Below are positions 23,815-31,451 of a stretch of DNA of 53,196 bases, one piece after another. The notes below the pieces were generated by a model. The model saw only the letters and a program-made list of their open reading frames with translations. It was not told where the DNA came from and did not search any database. This DNA comes from Salinicola halophyticus (GTDB lineage: Bacteria; Pseudomonadota; Gammaproteobacteria; Pseudomonadales; Halomonadaceae), in contig NZ_PZJN01000006.1 in NCBI RefSeq assembly GCF_003206695.1, positions 64,135-117,330 of the forward strand, read 5' to 3'. The translations under genes and the position numbers were made by a program. Positions within the stretch are counted from its first letter, which is position 1; every line of letters starts with the position of its first letter.

Positions 23815-24975
23815 CTATTCGTCGTTGGCGGCGTGAGCGGGAAGGAGGGTGGCGTTGTCCTGACCCAGGCGCGGCGGGGGGGAAGCAACACGCGGTGGCT
23901 GTTCATCGAAGCGAAAACCGCCGCTGACCACTTCCAGCGGCCGGCCGATCGAGGTGTCGTCGAATCGCTCGATCAGACCGCGGTCGCGAACCTGGGGGTG
24001 GGCCAAGGCTTCCGCGACGCTGTAGACGGGGCCGGCTGGCACGCCGGCTTCGACCAGGCGTGGCCACCAGTACTCGGTCGTTTGCTGTTTCAGCACCACC
24101 TCGATGCAGTCGCTCAGCGCCTGGCGGTTGTCCAGTCGTGCCTGGCGCTGGGCAAAGCGCGTATCCGTCAACCATTCGGGACGTTCCAGCAAATGGCAGA
24201 TCGCCTCGAACTGCTCCTGCTTGTTGGCGGCGATGTTGATCAGCCCGTCAGCGGTGGCGAACGTGCCGGAAGGGCTGGCCGTGACGTTGTCGTTGCCCAT
24301 CGGCTGGGGTGGCTTGCCGGCGATCAGCAGGTTGGAAACGGCCCAGCCCATGGTGGCGAGCACGGATTCGAGCATCGAGATGTCGATGAAATGCGCCTTG
24401 CGGGGGCGCTCGGCCAGCGCTGCATTGATCGCCATTGCCGCCGTCAGCCCGCCAACGGTATCCGCCAGCGGATAGCCGACCCGGTAGGGCGCGTTCTCCG
24501 GCGTGCCGGTAATGCTCATCACGCCCGCCATGCCCTGGATGATCTGGTCGTAGGCCGGGTAGTTGGCCAGAGGACCTTCCTGGCCGAAGCCAGAAATCGC
24601 GCAGTAAACCAGCTCGGGGTTGGTCTGACGCAGGGTTTCGTAGCCCAGGCCGAGGCGTTGCATGACGCCGGGACGGAAATTCTCGACCACGACATCGGCG
24701 CTCGCCACCAGCTCGAGGAAGGCTTCGCGATCGTCAGCCTGCTTGAAATCCAGAGTCACCGAACGCTTGCCGGCATTCTGGGCGAGAAAAGAGACGCCCA
24801 TCAGATCGCGGTTGAGCGCCGGATCCGCGCCGAGCTGACGGGCGAGATCGCCCCCCTGGGGTCGCTCGACCTTGATCACCTCGGCACCGAGATGGGCCAG
24901 CTGATGACAGCAGAACGGGCCGGCCAGCACATTGGTCAGATCGAGTACCCGGTAACCGGTTAACGGCGATGACAT
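23815..24975 (-). CDS. CaiB/BaiF family (class III) CoA transferase
   Basis: A 386-residue class III CoA transferase, cytoplasmic. The N-terminus GYRVLDLTNVLAGPFCCHQLAHLGAEVIKVE is characteristic, and D172 in YPLADTVGG matches the catalytic aspartate. AGGAGG sits 4 bases before the ATG at 24975, which is chosen over the adjacent ATG at 24978 and over longer readings. The gene leads an operon with the citryl-CoA lyase, under a promoter whose -10 overlaps a palindrome shared with the tctC promoter region. Likely role: transfer of CoA from a donor such as succinyl-CoA to a tricarboxylate. The acceptor is not known. Confidence 0.9.
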   Translation of the reverse strand: MSSPLTGYRVLDLTNVLAGPFCCHQLAHLGAEVIKVERPQGGDLARQLGADPALNRDLMGVSFLAQNAGKRSVTLDFKQADDREAFLELVASADVVVENFRPGVMQRLGLGYETLRQTNPELVYCAISGFGQEGPLANYPAYDQIIQGMAGVMSITGTPENAPYRVGYPLADTVGGLTAAMAINAALAERPRKAHFIDISMLESVLATMGWAVSNLLIAGKPPQPMGNDNVTASPSGTFATADGLINIAANKQEQFEAICHLLERPEWLTDTRFAQRQARLDNRQALSDCIEVVLKQQTTEYWWPRLVEAGVPAGPVYSVAEALAHPQVRDRGLIERFDDTSIGRPLEVVSGGFRFDEQPPRVASPPPRLGQDNATLLPAHAANDE

Positions 24976-24995
24976 CATTCCTCCTGATGAAACGA

Positions 24996-25012
24996 ATTCT
25001 TTCAGAGAGAAT
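24996..25012. promoter_or_regulatory. Putative IclR operator between caiB-type gene and iclR gene
   Basis: ATTCTTTCAGAGAGAAT is an inverted repeat ATTCT-N7-AGAAT. The same pattern with near-identical spacer occurs twice upstream of the TctC gene (26917-26933 and 27026-27042). It overlaps the predicted -10 of the CoA-transferase promoter. Confidence 0.65.
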
Positions 25013-25036
25013 ATGGTTGCGCGGAGTCGGTTGCAA
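25008..25036 (-). promoter_or_regulatory. Sigma-70-type promoter of the CoA transferase operon
   Basis: On the minus strand TTGCAA (25036 to 25031), a 17-base spacer and TATTCT (25013 to 25008). The -10 overlaps the palindrome at 24996-25012, the layout expected for repression. Confidence 0.55.
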
Positions 25037-25121
25037 TAGCGTTTTGCCTGTCGCAACATTCGCCATTAGTCCAAGTCAGAATTTGCATTATCGGAATGTC
25101 CATTATCGAAAGGAGCGTCAT

Positions 25122-25787
25122 ATGGCCCAACGGCGCGTCGAGGCCGTCGAGCGAGCACTGACTCTGCTCGAGGCGTTCTCCCAGGAGCGGCGAGAGTTTT
25201 CACTGACCGAGCTGGCCAATGCCACGGGTTTCTACAAGAGCACTATCCTGCGGCTGATGTCGTCGCTGGAGCATTTCGGCTATGTCACTCGTGACGAGCG
25301 CGGCATCTATCGGGTCGGTCCGGCGGTGTCGCGCCTGGCCCCGCTGGCGGGGGATGGGCCACAGCTCGAGAACCTGGTGCGGCCGATTCTGGAATCGTTG
25401 CGTGATGCCAGCGAGGAGACCGCCTCCTTCTATGTGCGTGACGGCGATAACCGCATCTGTCGGCTGCGCGAAAACGGTCGGCTGGAGGTGCGCCACCATC
25501 TCGAGGAAGGCGTAAGACTGCCGCTGGGGCGCGGCGCGGCAGGTCGTGTGCTCAATTACGAGACCCCGCGGGGTCAGGTCGCGGTATCGAGCGGCGAGCG
25601 CCAGGCCGGCCTGTCGGCGGCGGCGATCGGTATCTACAACGGCGAGGGCGAGTTGATGGGTGCACTAGCGCTGTCCGGTCCCAGCGAGCGGTTCACGACG
25701 GCGGTCAAGGATCGCCATACGCCTTTGCTGATCCAGTACGCACCCCGTCTCGAGCGGCAATGGCCTCGTGCACTACGTGCCAGCTGA
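25122..25787 (+). CDS. IclR-family transcriptional regulator
   Basis: A 221-residue regulator with an N-terminal winged helix (about 1-65; ALTLLEAFS, then ELANATGFYKSTILRLMSSLEHFGYV) and the IclR effector domain (about 80-215). The ATG at 25122 is preceded by AAAGGAG. Divergent from the CoA transferase/citryl-CoA lyase operon and convergent with the TctC gene. The 17-bp palindromes next to both are the best candidates for its binding sites, so it probably controls uptake and CoA-dependent cleavage of one substrate. The effector is unknown. The direct repeat CATTATCG (25086 and 25101) lies just before the start and may matter for autoregulation. Confidence 0.9.
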   Translation: MAQRRVEAVERALTLLEAFSQERREFSLTELANATGFYKSTILRLMSSLEHFGYVTRDERGIYRVGPAVSRLAPLAGDGPQLENLVRPILESLRDASEETASFYVRDGDNRICRLRENGRLEVRHHLEEGVRLPLGRGAAGRVLNYETPRGQVAVSSGERQAGLSAAAIGIYNGEGELMGALALSGPSERFTTAVKDRHTPLLIQYAPRLERQWPRALRAS

Positions 25788-25867
25788 CGCTCGCTGCATC
25801 GCCAGTCCGTGAGGAAAGCCCACAAGGCTCGACAGGAGCCGGCGGTGGATCGAGAGAGCGCCAGAAC

Positions 25868-25897
25868 AACGGCCGGCTCGCTGGCGAGCCGGCCGTT
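25868..25897. terminator. Terminator between convergent iclR-type and tctC-type genes
   Basis: A near-perfect 13-14-bp GC-rich stem (AACGGCCGGCTCGC / GCGAGCCGGCCGTT) with a very short loop, followed on the plus strand by TTTT. It lies 15 bases beyond the TctC stop, so it may serve both directions. Confidence 0.85.
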
Positions 25898-25911
25898 TTC
25901 GATCGCCGACC

Positions 25912-26904
25912 TTACTGGATCAGGCCGACCTCTCTGGAGATCGTTTCGATATCGGCGATCTGCTGGTGGACATAATCCTTGAAGGCATCACCACTGCGAT
26001 CGAACGGAATCAACCCGTTCTGCTTCATGACATCCTTCCATTCCTGACTTTCATAGACCTTGTGCAGGGCATCTTCCCACCAGGCAACGTCTTCGTCGGA
26101 GAGCTTCGGTGGCAGGTAGAATCCGCGCCAGTTGATGCCCTCGACATCCACGCCCTGTTCCTTGGCAGTGGGGAATTCGCTGAGGGCGCCGGGCAGGCGG
26201 CCATCGGCGAGAACCGCCAGGACGCGTAGATCGCCGGATTCGACGAAACCGAGAATCTCCGAGGCGTCGCCGGAGAAGGCGTCTATATGGCCGCCGACGA
26301 CCTGCGTCATCGCCTCGCCGCCGCCGTCGAACGGCAGATACTTGATCTTGTTCAACGGTTTGATGCCGTCGGCGCGAGCCATCATCAAAACCTTGAGATG
26401 GTCCCATCCGCCGCTGGCGCTGCCGCCGGCGAAACTGACGCTGGAAGGCTTCTTCTCCATCGCGTCCAGCAGGTCCTCGAGGGTCTGGTAGGGTGAGTCC
26501 TTGCTTACCGCGATCACGCCGTAGTCGGCGCCGACGGTGCCGGCCCAGTTGACCATGTCGGCGTTCATGCCGGGGAACTGATGCTGGGCCAGGCGAGTGG
26601 TGGTCGAGGTAGACGCCGAAACGATGACGTCGTTCTGGCCGGCGCGCTTGGTCACCACGTGGGAGAACGCGACCCCACCGCTGGCCCCCGGCATGTTGGT
26701 GGTCTGGACGCTGCCGTCGATGGCGCCGATTTCACTCAGCACCTGCCCCACGCTGCGACAGGTGAAATCCCAGCCGCCGCCGGGATTGGCGGGTGCGATA
26801 CAGTCGATCTTCCCGCTCGGACCGGCCGCCTGGGCCGACAGGGACAGCGTTGCCAACGCGAGCGCGGCGCAGAGTGCGGATGGCTTCAAGGACAGCAATT
26901 TCAT
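25912..26904 (-). CDS. TctC-type tripartite tricarboxylate transporter binding protein
   Basis: A 330-residue periplasmic binding protein: signal peptide 1 to about 26 (AQA before AGPSG), then the TctC/Bug fold with the conserved CIAPANPGGGWDFTCR segment (35-50) and NMPGASGGVAFSHV. Such proteins capture citrate or other carboxylates for a TctAB permease. No tctA or tctB is beside it, so the membrane partner must be elsewhere. A good promoter and two palindromes shared with the CoA transferase/IclR intergenic region lie upstream. Together these suggest a tricarboxylate as the ligand, but Bug proteins bind very diverse acids. Confidence 0.92.
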   Translation of the reverse strand: MKLLSLKPSALCAALALATLSLSAQAAGPSGKIDCIAPANPGGGWDFTCRSVGQVLSEIGAIDGSVQTTNMPGASGGVAFSHVVTKRAGQNDVIVSASTSTTTRLAQHQFPGMNADMVNWAGTVGADYGVIAVSKDSPYQTLEDLLDAMEKKPSSVSFAGGSASGGWDHLKVLMMARADGIKPLNKIKYLPFDGGGEAMTQVVGGHIDAFSGDASEILGFVESGDLRVLAVLADGRLPGALSEFPTAKEQGVDVEGINWRGFYLPPKLSDEDVAWWEDALHKVYESQEWKDVMKQNGLIPFDRSGDAFKDYVHQQIADIETISREVGLIQ

Positions 26905-26916
26905 GGCGTCTCCATT

Positions 26917-26933
26917 ATTCTCTTTTGTAGAAC
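26917..26933. promoter_or_regulatory. Putative IclR operator, tctC proximal
   Basis: ATTCT-N7-AGAAC, 13 bases upstream of the TctC start and just downstream of the predicted transcription start. Confidence 0.6.
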
Positions 26934-26948
26934 CTGTTTCGACAGTGA

Positions 26949-26977
26949 AAATTATTCCGGCGCGGGAACGGGGTCAA
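26949..26977 (-). promoter_or_regulatory. Sigma-70-type promoter of the TctC gene
   Basis: On the minus strand TTGACC (26977 to 26972), a 17-base spacer and TAATTT (26954 to 26949). Confidence 0.6.
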
Positions 26978-27025
26978 TCTCGAAGCCCTGAATTGCGACT
27001 AAAGAATACTGTTAGAAGCTATAAT

Positions 27026-27042
27026 GTTCTTTCAGGTAGAAC
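27026..27042. promoter_or_regulatory. Putative IclR operator, tctC distal
   Basis: GTTCTTTCAGGTAGAAC, an inverted repeat GTTCT-N7-AGAAC, differing from the 24996-25012 site at few positions, including in the spacer. It lies about 50 bases upstream of the -35. Confidence 0.65.
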
Positions 27043-27249
27043 TTTCTGGCTCCAGAGATGTCCGTCTGTCACGGAAGCGGCGAAGCGGGACAGGCGATAG
27101 TCGACGACGATAAAGGCGAGCCCAGGTTTTATCTCCGCGAAGGAAGCGTCAAACTAGCCTGGCGTGTAGCTGTGGTCGGAAGAGCTGGCGCTCGCTCGGT
27201 GTTTTGATAAGAACGCTGGGTCATCCCTTTTTCAGCGAGACGGTGTTTT

Positions 27250-28362
27250 ATGGCGTTACGACAATCGACCCGTATCAACAAGTACATCAGCGAAAGCGGG
27301 ATGTGCTCTCGTCGTGAAGCCGATCGCTTCGTGGAGCAGGGCAATGTGTGGATCAACGGTCGCCGAGCGACGACCGGTGACCAGGTAGTGGCGGGGGATC
27401 GGGTCAAGGTCAACGGCCAGGATATCGAGCCTCAGGAAGAGGAGGATCTGATCCTGATCGCACTGAACAAGCCGGTGGGCATCGTCAGCACCACCGAGTC
27501 CAGCGAGAAGGACAATATCGTCGAGTTCGTCAAGCATGGCGCGCGTATCTTCCCCATCGGGCGGCTCGACAAGGACTCCCAGGGGCTGATCTTCCTGACC
27601 AACAACGGCGATCTGGTCAACAAGATCCTGCGCGCCAACAATCATCACGAGAAAGAGTATCAGGTGACGGTCAACAAGCCGGTCACCGATGAATTCGTCG
27701 ACGGCATGCAACGGGGCGTACCGATTCTGGGCAAGGTGACGAAGCGTTGTCAGGTACAGAAAGAATCGACGTTCGTGTTCACCATCACGCTGGTCCAGGG
27801 TCTCAACCGCCAGATACGCAGGATGTGTGAATACTTCGGCTACGAAGTCACTCAGTTGGTGCGTACCCGGATCATGAATGTCTCGCTCAAGGGCTTGGCG
27901 CTAGGGGACTGGCGGGATCTCACCCCGAAAGAGATCGACACCATTGTTGCGTTGACGGAAAGTTCTGACGCCTCACCGGAGAAGAGGCGGCCCGCCAAGC
28001 CCGACGCCGGCTCTCGCTCGGGTGCCGGCAAGACAAAGTCGCCGGCATCCAAAACCCGTCAGAAATCGGCGCAACCTGGTGCCAGAACCGGTGCAAAAGC
28101 GAATTCAGGGGCAGGGGCCAAAACCGGCGGCAAAGCCGCCGCATCCAAGCCCAATTCCAGAGGCAAGAACGCCGCCAACGGCAAAGGTCGGCCCGGCCCC
28201 AAGAACGGTGCTGCGGGCAAGCCACATCCCAAAGTCAAAGCGTCCAGCGCGGGGAAACCTGGCGCGAAAGGCAAAGCGAGCGCCAAACCCGCCGGCAAGA
28301 ACCGTTCAGGCAAGCCGGGCCCCGGCAGTCGTGCCAGGAACGCGCCTTCCAAGAAGCGTTAG
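27250..28362 (+). CDS. rluF: 23S rRNA pseudouridine synthase RluF-like, with basic tail
   Basis: A 370-residue enzyme. S4 RNA-binding domain about 8-55 ([20 protein letters not shown]), then the RsuA/RluF-type catalytic domain with the active-site aspartate in [10 protein letters not shown] (about 114-123), and the [15 protein letters not shown] block. E. coli RluF modifies U2604 of 23S rRNA. Beyond about residue 240 is a tail of some 130 residues, rich in Lys, Ala, Gly, Pro and Ser and almost without acidic residues, likely disordered and RNA-binding. The ATG start has no strong ribosome site but the S4 domain begins directly after it. Convergent with glcG, 35 bases apart. Confidence 0.88.
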   Translation: MALRQSTRINKYISESGMCSRREADRFVEQGNVWINGRRATTGDQVVAGDRVKVNGQDIEPQEEEDLILIALNKPVGIVSTTESSEKDNIVEFVKHGARIFPIGRLDKDSQGLIFLTNNGDLVNKILRANNHHEKEYQVTVNKPVTDEFVDGMQRGVPILGKVTKRCQVQKESTFVFTITLVQGLNRQIRRMCEYFGYEVTQLVRTRIMNVSLKGLALGDWRDLTPKEIDTIVALTESSDASPEKRRPAKPDAGSRSGAGKTKSPASKTRQKSAQPGARTGAKANSGAGAKTGGKAAASKPNSRGKNAANGKGRPGPKNGAAGKPHPKVKASSAGKPGAKGKASAKPAGKNRSGKPGPGSRARNAPSKKR

Positions 28363-28397
28363 GAAACGATTCCGTCAGTACGCGCCAGGCGATGGTT

Positions 28398-28799
28398 TTA
28401 ACTAATGGCTTTCACCCCAGCCTTGGCGACCTGGACGTCCTGATCCGGCTTGACCCCGGAAACGCCGACACTGCCGATCACGTGGCCATCGTGAATCACC
28501 GGAACCCCACCAGCCAACAGCGCCGTCATCGGGGCGGTCACGAAGGCGGTGCGCCCATTGTTGATCATATCCTCGAAGACCTGGGTTTCCTTGCGCCCGG
28601 TCGCCGCGTTGCGTGCCTTTTCGGTCGCCACGCCGGCGCTGAACGGCGCGGCGCCATTCATGCGGCGCAGGCCGAGCAGATGGCCGCCGTCATCGGCGAC
28701 GGCGATGGTGACCGCCCAGCCCTGAGCTTCGGCTTCGGTCTGCGCGGCATCCAGAATGGCATTGACGTCGTTGAGTTCGAGTGCGGATTTAGTGAGCAT
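28398..28799 (-). CDS. glcG: GlcG/HbpS family protein
   Basis: A 133-residue cytoplasmic protein of the GlcG/HbpS family (VTIAVADDGGHLLGLRRMNGA, about 30-50; KARNAATGR; GGVPV...GSVGVSG). The role of GlcG in glycolate use is unclear; HbpS relatives bind heme. It is last in the lldP-glcDEF-glcG series and separated from glcF by a 113-bp gap carrying a 13-bp tandem repeat, so its expression may be partly independent. Confidence 0.88.
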   Translation of the reverse strand: MLTKSALELNDVNAILDAAQTEAEAQGWAVTIAVADDGGHLLGLRRMNGAAPFSAGVATEKARNAATGRKETQVFEDMINNGRTAFVTAPMTALLAGGVPVIHDGHVIGSVGVSGVKPDQDVQVAKAGVKAIS

Positions 28800-28812
28800 C
28801 GGTCGTCCTTTC

Positions 28813-28864
28813 GAGAGAGTGCGTAGAGAGAGTACGCAGAGAGCGTACGTAGAAAGAGTACGCG
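28813..28864. repeat. 13-bp tandem repeat, exactly 4 copies
   Basis: GAGAGAGTGCGTA, GAGAGAGTACGCA, GAGAGCGTACGTA and GAAAGAGTACGCG follow without gaps between glcF and glcG. Confidence 0.9.
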
Positions 28865-28912
28865 TTGCGGGCTACCGAAAGCCGGTCGCCCTTGAGTCAG
28901 CTTGGTCTTAGG

Positions 28913-30202
28913 TCAGTCCGTCCTTGAATCACTGGTCTCCAGGCATTCATCCACCAGTTCGATCCAGTGACGGACCGGTGTCCGACCGGCGCCGTTGAGA
29001 TGGCTCTGGCAGCCGATATTGGCGGTGACGATGGTGTCCGGCGCCTGCGCTTCCAGTGCGTCCATCTTGTTGTCGCGCAGCCGCTTGGCCAACGTCGGTT
29101 GGGTGATCGAATAGGTCCCGGCGGAACCGCAGCAGAGATGACCATCCTGCACCGGCGCCAGCGCGAATCCCAGCCGCGTGAGTACGGTTTCGACGGCACC
29201 GCCCAGTTTCTGCGCATGCTGAAGCGTGCACGGGCAGTGAAACGCCAGCCGCGCTGCCGGATGCCGTTCTCCCAGCGCTTCCAGATCCTCTTCCCGCAGG
29301 ATCTCGACTAGATCCTTGGCCAGCTCGCTGACACGTTTGGCCTTGGTGGCGTACTCGGGGTCGTCGGCCAGCATTTCGCCATACTCCTTGACGAAGGCGC
29401 CACAGCCGCTGGCGGTCTGGACGATCGCTTCCACGCTGGCGGTACCCGCTTCACCCGTGCTCTTGATCAGCGGCCACCAGGCATCGATATTGGCGCGCAT
29501 GCGCTCGCGCCCGGCGTCCTGGGCATTGAGATGAAAATCGATGGCGCCACAGCAGCCGGCTTCCCGGGCCGGCTTGACGCCGATACCCAGCCGGTCGAGC
29601 ACCCGCGCCGTGGCGTCGTTGGTGTTCGGCGCCAGTCCCGGCTGCACGCAGCCTTCCAGGATCAGCATCTGGCGGGCGTGGCGGGCAGGGTCGGGGCGTT
29701 GGTGGCGAAGAGGTTGCCGCGGCGGCTGGCGGGCCGGAATCTTGTCGCGCAGATCGTGCGGCGCCAGCGGGCGAAACGTCTGGCCCAGGGCCAGCAGGGC
29801 CTGGAAGCGTTTGGGTTCGACCAGCGCCGTGCGAAGGCCCAGGCGCAGGGCGCGCTCGCCGGGCCGGCGGCCGACCCGGCGGTCGATTTCGGCACGCCCG
29901 ATATCCAGCAGCTTATGATATTCGACGCCTGAAGGGCAGGTGGTCTCGCAGCTGCGACAGCTCAGGCAGCGGTCCAGGTGCAACTGCGTCTCCTGGGTGA
30001 CCTGTTCGTCGCCGTCTTCGCTCTCCAGCAGCTCCTTGATCAGGTAGATGCGCCCGCGCGGGCCGTCGCGCTCGTCACCCAGCAGTTGGTAAGTCGGGCA
30101 GGTCGCGTTGCAGAAGCCACAGTGCACGCAGGTGCGCAGAATGCGATCGGCCTCGACGATATGCGGCTTCGCGCGGGCGGCTTCGGAGAAATGGGTCTGC
30201 AT
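28913..30202 (-). CDS. glcF: Glycolate oxidase iron-sulfur subunit GlcF
   Basis: A 429-residue electron-transfer subunit. Two 4Fe-4S motifs lie near the N-terminus (CVHCGFCNATCP at 26-37, and CLSCRSCETTCP at about 79-90), followed by two CCG-type cysteine domains (GCCGAIDFH and HLCCGSAGTYS). GlcF takes electrons from the GlcD/GlcE flavoprotein and passes them to the membrane quinone pool. It follows glcE by 15 bases. Length and motifs are as expected for the family. Confidence 0.95.
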   Translation of the reverse strand: MQTHFSEAARAKPHIVEADRILRTCVHCGFCNATCPTYQLLGDERDGPRGRIYLIKELLESEDGDEQVTQETQLHLDRCLSCRSCETTCPSGVEYHKLLDIGRAEIDRRVGRRPGERALRLGLRTALVEPKRFQALLALGQTFRPLAPHDLRDKIPARQPPRQPLRHQRPDPARHARQMLILEGCVQPGLAPNTNDATARVLDRLGIGVKPAREAGCCGAIDFHLNAQDAGRERMRANIDAWWPLIKSTGEAGTASVEAIVQTASGCGAFVKEYGEMLADDPEYATKAKRVSELAKDLVEILREEDLEALGERHPAARLAFHCPCTLQHAQKLGGAVETVLTRLGFALAPVQDGHLCCGSAGTYSITQPTLAKRLRDNKMDALEAQAPDTIVTANIGCQSHLNGAGRTPVRHWIELVDECLETSDSRTD

Positions 30203-30217
30203 GGGATGGAAGTCTCC

Positions 30218-31399
30218 TCACCACTCGGCGTAAAGCCGACCGGGGTTGAAAATCGCCTGGGGGTCGAGTCGGTTCTTGAGCTGGCGGTGATATTTGGCCA
30301 GGACCGGTGCCAGCGGCGTGAAAGGCGAATCGCCGCTGGCGCCGGGGGTGTATCGTGTGGCGTGACCGCCGGCGGCGATGGCGGCCTCGTGGATGTGGAT
30401 GTCGGCCCGCGGGTCGTCCTCGAAACCGCCTCCCTCGGCACTTTTCAGCCAGCGTTGGGCACCGGCCCAATCGACGAGCCAGTCGCCCTCGAGCGAAGGC
30501 GTACGGGCCAGCGCCGGCAGCGACAGACGCCACAGGGTACGCTCGGCAACGGTATCGACAGCGCCATCGAGAGCGTCATCGAAGAAAGGCAGCCGCTGCT
30601 CGCGTAGCTGCTCCCAGAACAGCGGCTCTTCCGGTTCACCGCCAAGGCGCTGACGCGTGGCCGATACCGAGCCTTCACCGCCTTCGAGGCGCACGTGCAG
30701 TGCCGTTCCATCGTGGGCGGCGCCGGTGATCGGCAAGGGTTTTCGACCCCAGGCCGTCAACCGATCGAGCGCTTCGGCCAGCGGCAGTTCGAGTCGCAGA
30801 CAGGCGTGCGCCTGGGGGATGGGCAGCACCTTGAACGAGATCTCGGTCAGCACGCCGAGCGTGCCCTGGGCGCCGACCATCAACCGCGAGAGATCGTAGC
30901 CGGCAACGTTCTTCATCACCTCGCCGCCGAATCGCAGCAGCTTGCCATCAAAGGTAATGACGCGAACGCCGAGCACGAAATCGCGCACGGCACCGACCCA
31001 CGGGCGACGGGGGCCGGAAAGTCCGGCGGCGACCATGCCGCCCACGGTGGCGTTGTCACCGAAGTGCGGTGGTTCGAAGGCGAGGCGCTGGCCGTTGTCG
31101 GCGAGCACCCGTTCGAGATCGCGAAGCCGAGTGCCGGCGCGCACGGTCGCCACCAGCTCCACCGGATCGTAATGCACGATGCCGTGGTGGCCGGTGGTGG
31201 AGAGCGACTGCGCGGCATCGACCTGGCGACCGTAGAACGCCTTGGTGTCACCGCCGACGATTCGCAGCGTGGCTCGCTCGGCCTGGGCGCGCGCGACCTG
31301 CTCGCAGAGCGCTTCGCTGTCGTCGTTGCCCGCCAGCGCATCCGGCCCGGGTTCGTCCGCCGAGGTGTATTCCGGCCGCTGATCCTGCAGATGAGTCAT
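30218..31399 (-). CDS. glcE: Glycolate oxidase FAD-binding subunit GlcE
   Basis: A 393-residue subunit with an FAD-binding PCMH-type domain in the N-terminal half (RIVGGDTKAFYGR about 47-59; FGDNATVGGMVAAGLSGPRRPW; FGGEVMKNVAGYDLSRLMVGAQGTLGVLTE), like a shortened GlcD without the complete cap domain. It forms the glycolate dehydrogenase with GlcD and GlcF. It carries an N-terminal extension of about 30 residues relative to E. coli. It starts 52 bases after glcD. Confidence 0.94.
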   Translation of the reverse strand: MTHLQDQRPEYTSADEPGPDALAGNDDSEALCEQVARAQAERATLRIVGGDTKAFYGRQVDAAQSLSTTGHHGIVHYDPVELVATVRAGTRLRDLERVLADNGQRLAFEPPHFGDNATVGGMVAAGLSGPRRPWVGAVRDFVLGVRVITFDGKLLRFGGEVMKNVAGYDLSRLMVGAQGTLGVLTEISFKVLPIPQAHACLRLELPLAEALDRLTAWGRKPLPITGAAHDGTALHVRLEGGEGSVSATRQRLGGEPEEPLFWEQLREQRLPFFDDALDGAVDTVAERTLWRLSLPALARTPSLEGDWLVDWAGAQRWLKSAEGGGFEDDPRADIHIHEAAIAAGGHATRYTPGASGDSPFTPLAPVLAKYHRQLKNRLDPQAIFNPGRLYAEW

Positions 31400-31451
31400 G
31401 GGCGTGATTCCTGTTTCTGAAGCGGCGTGGCGCTATGCCTCGTATCAGAGC

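Noticed and set aside
22954-24963. A 669-codon open frame on the plus strand
   Set aside because: It is antisense to the citryl-CoA lyase and CoA transferase genes, which have clear motifs. Long antisense frames are common in GC-rich coding DNA.
28813-28864. CRISPR array
   Set aside because: 13-bp units without spacers are simple tandem repeats; no cas genes are present.
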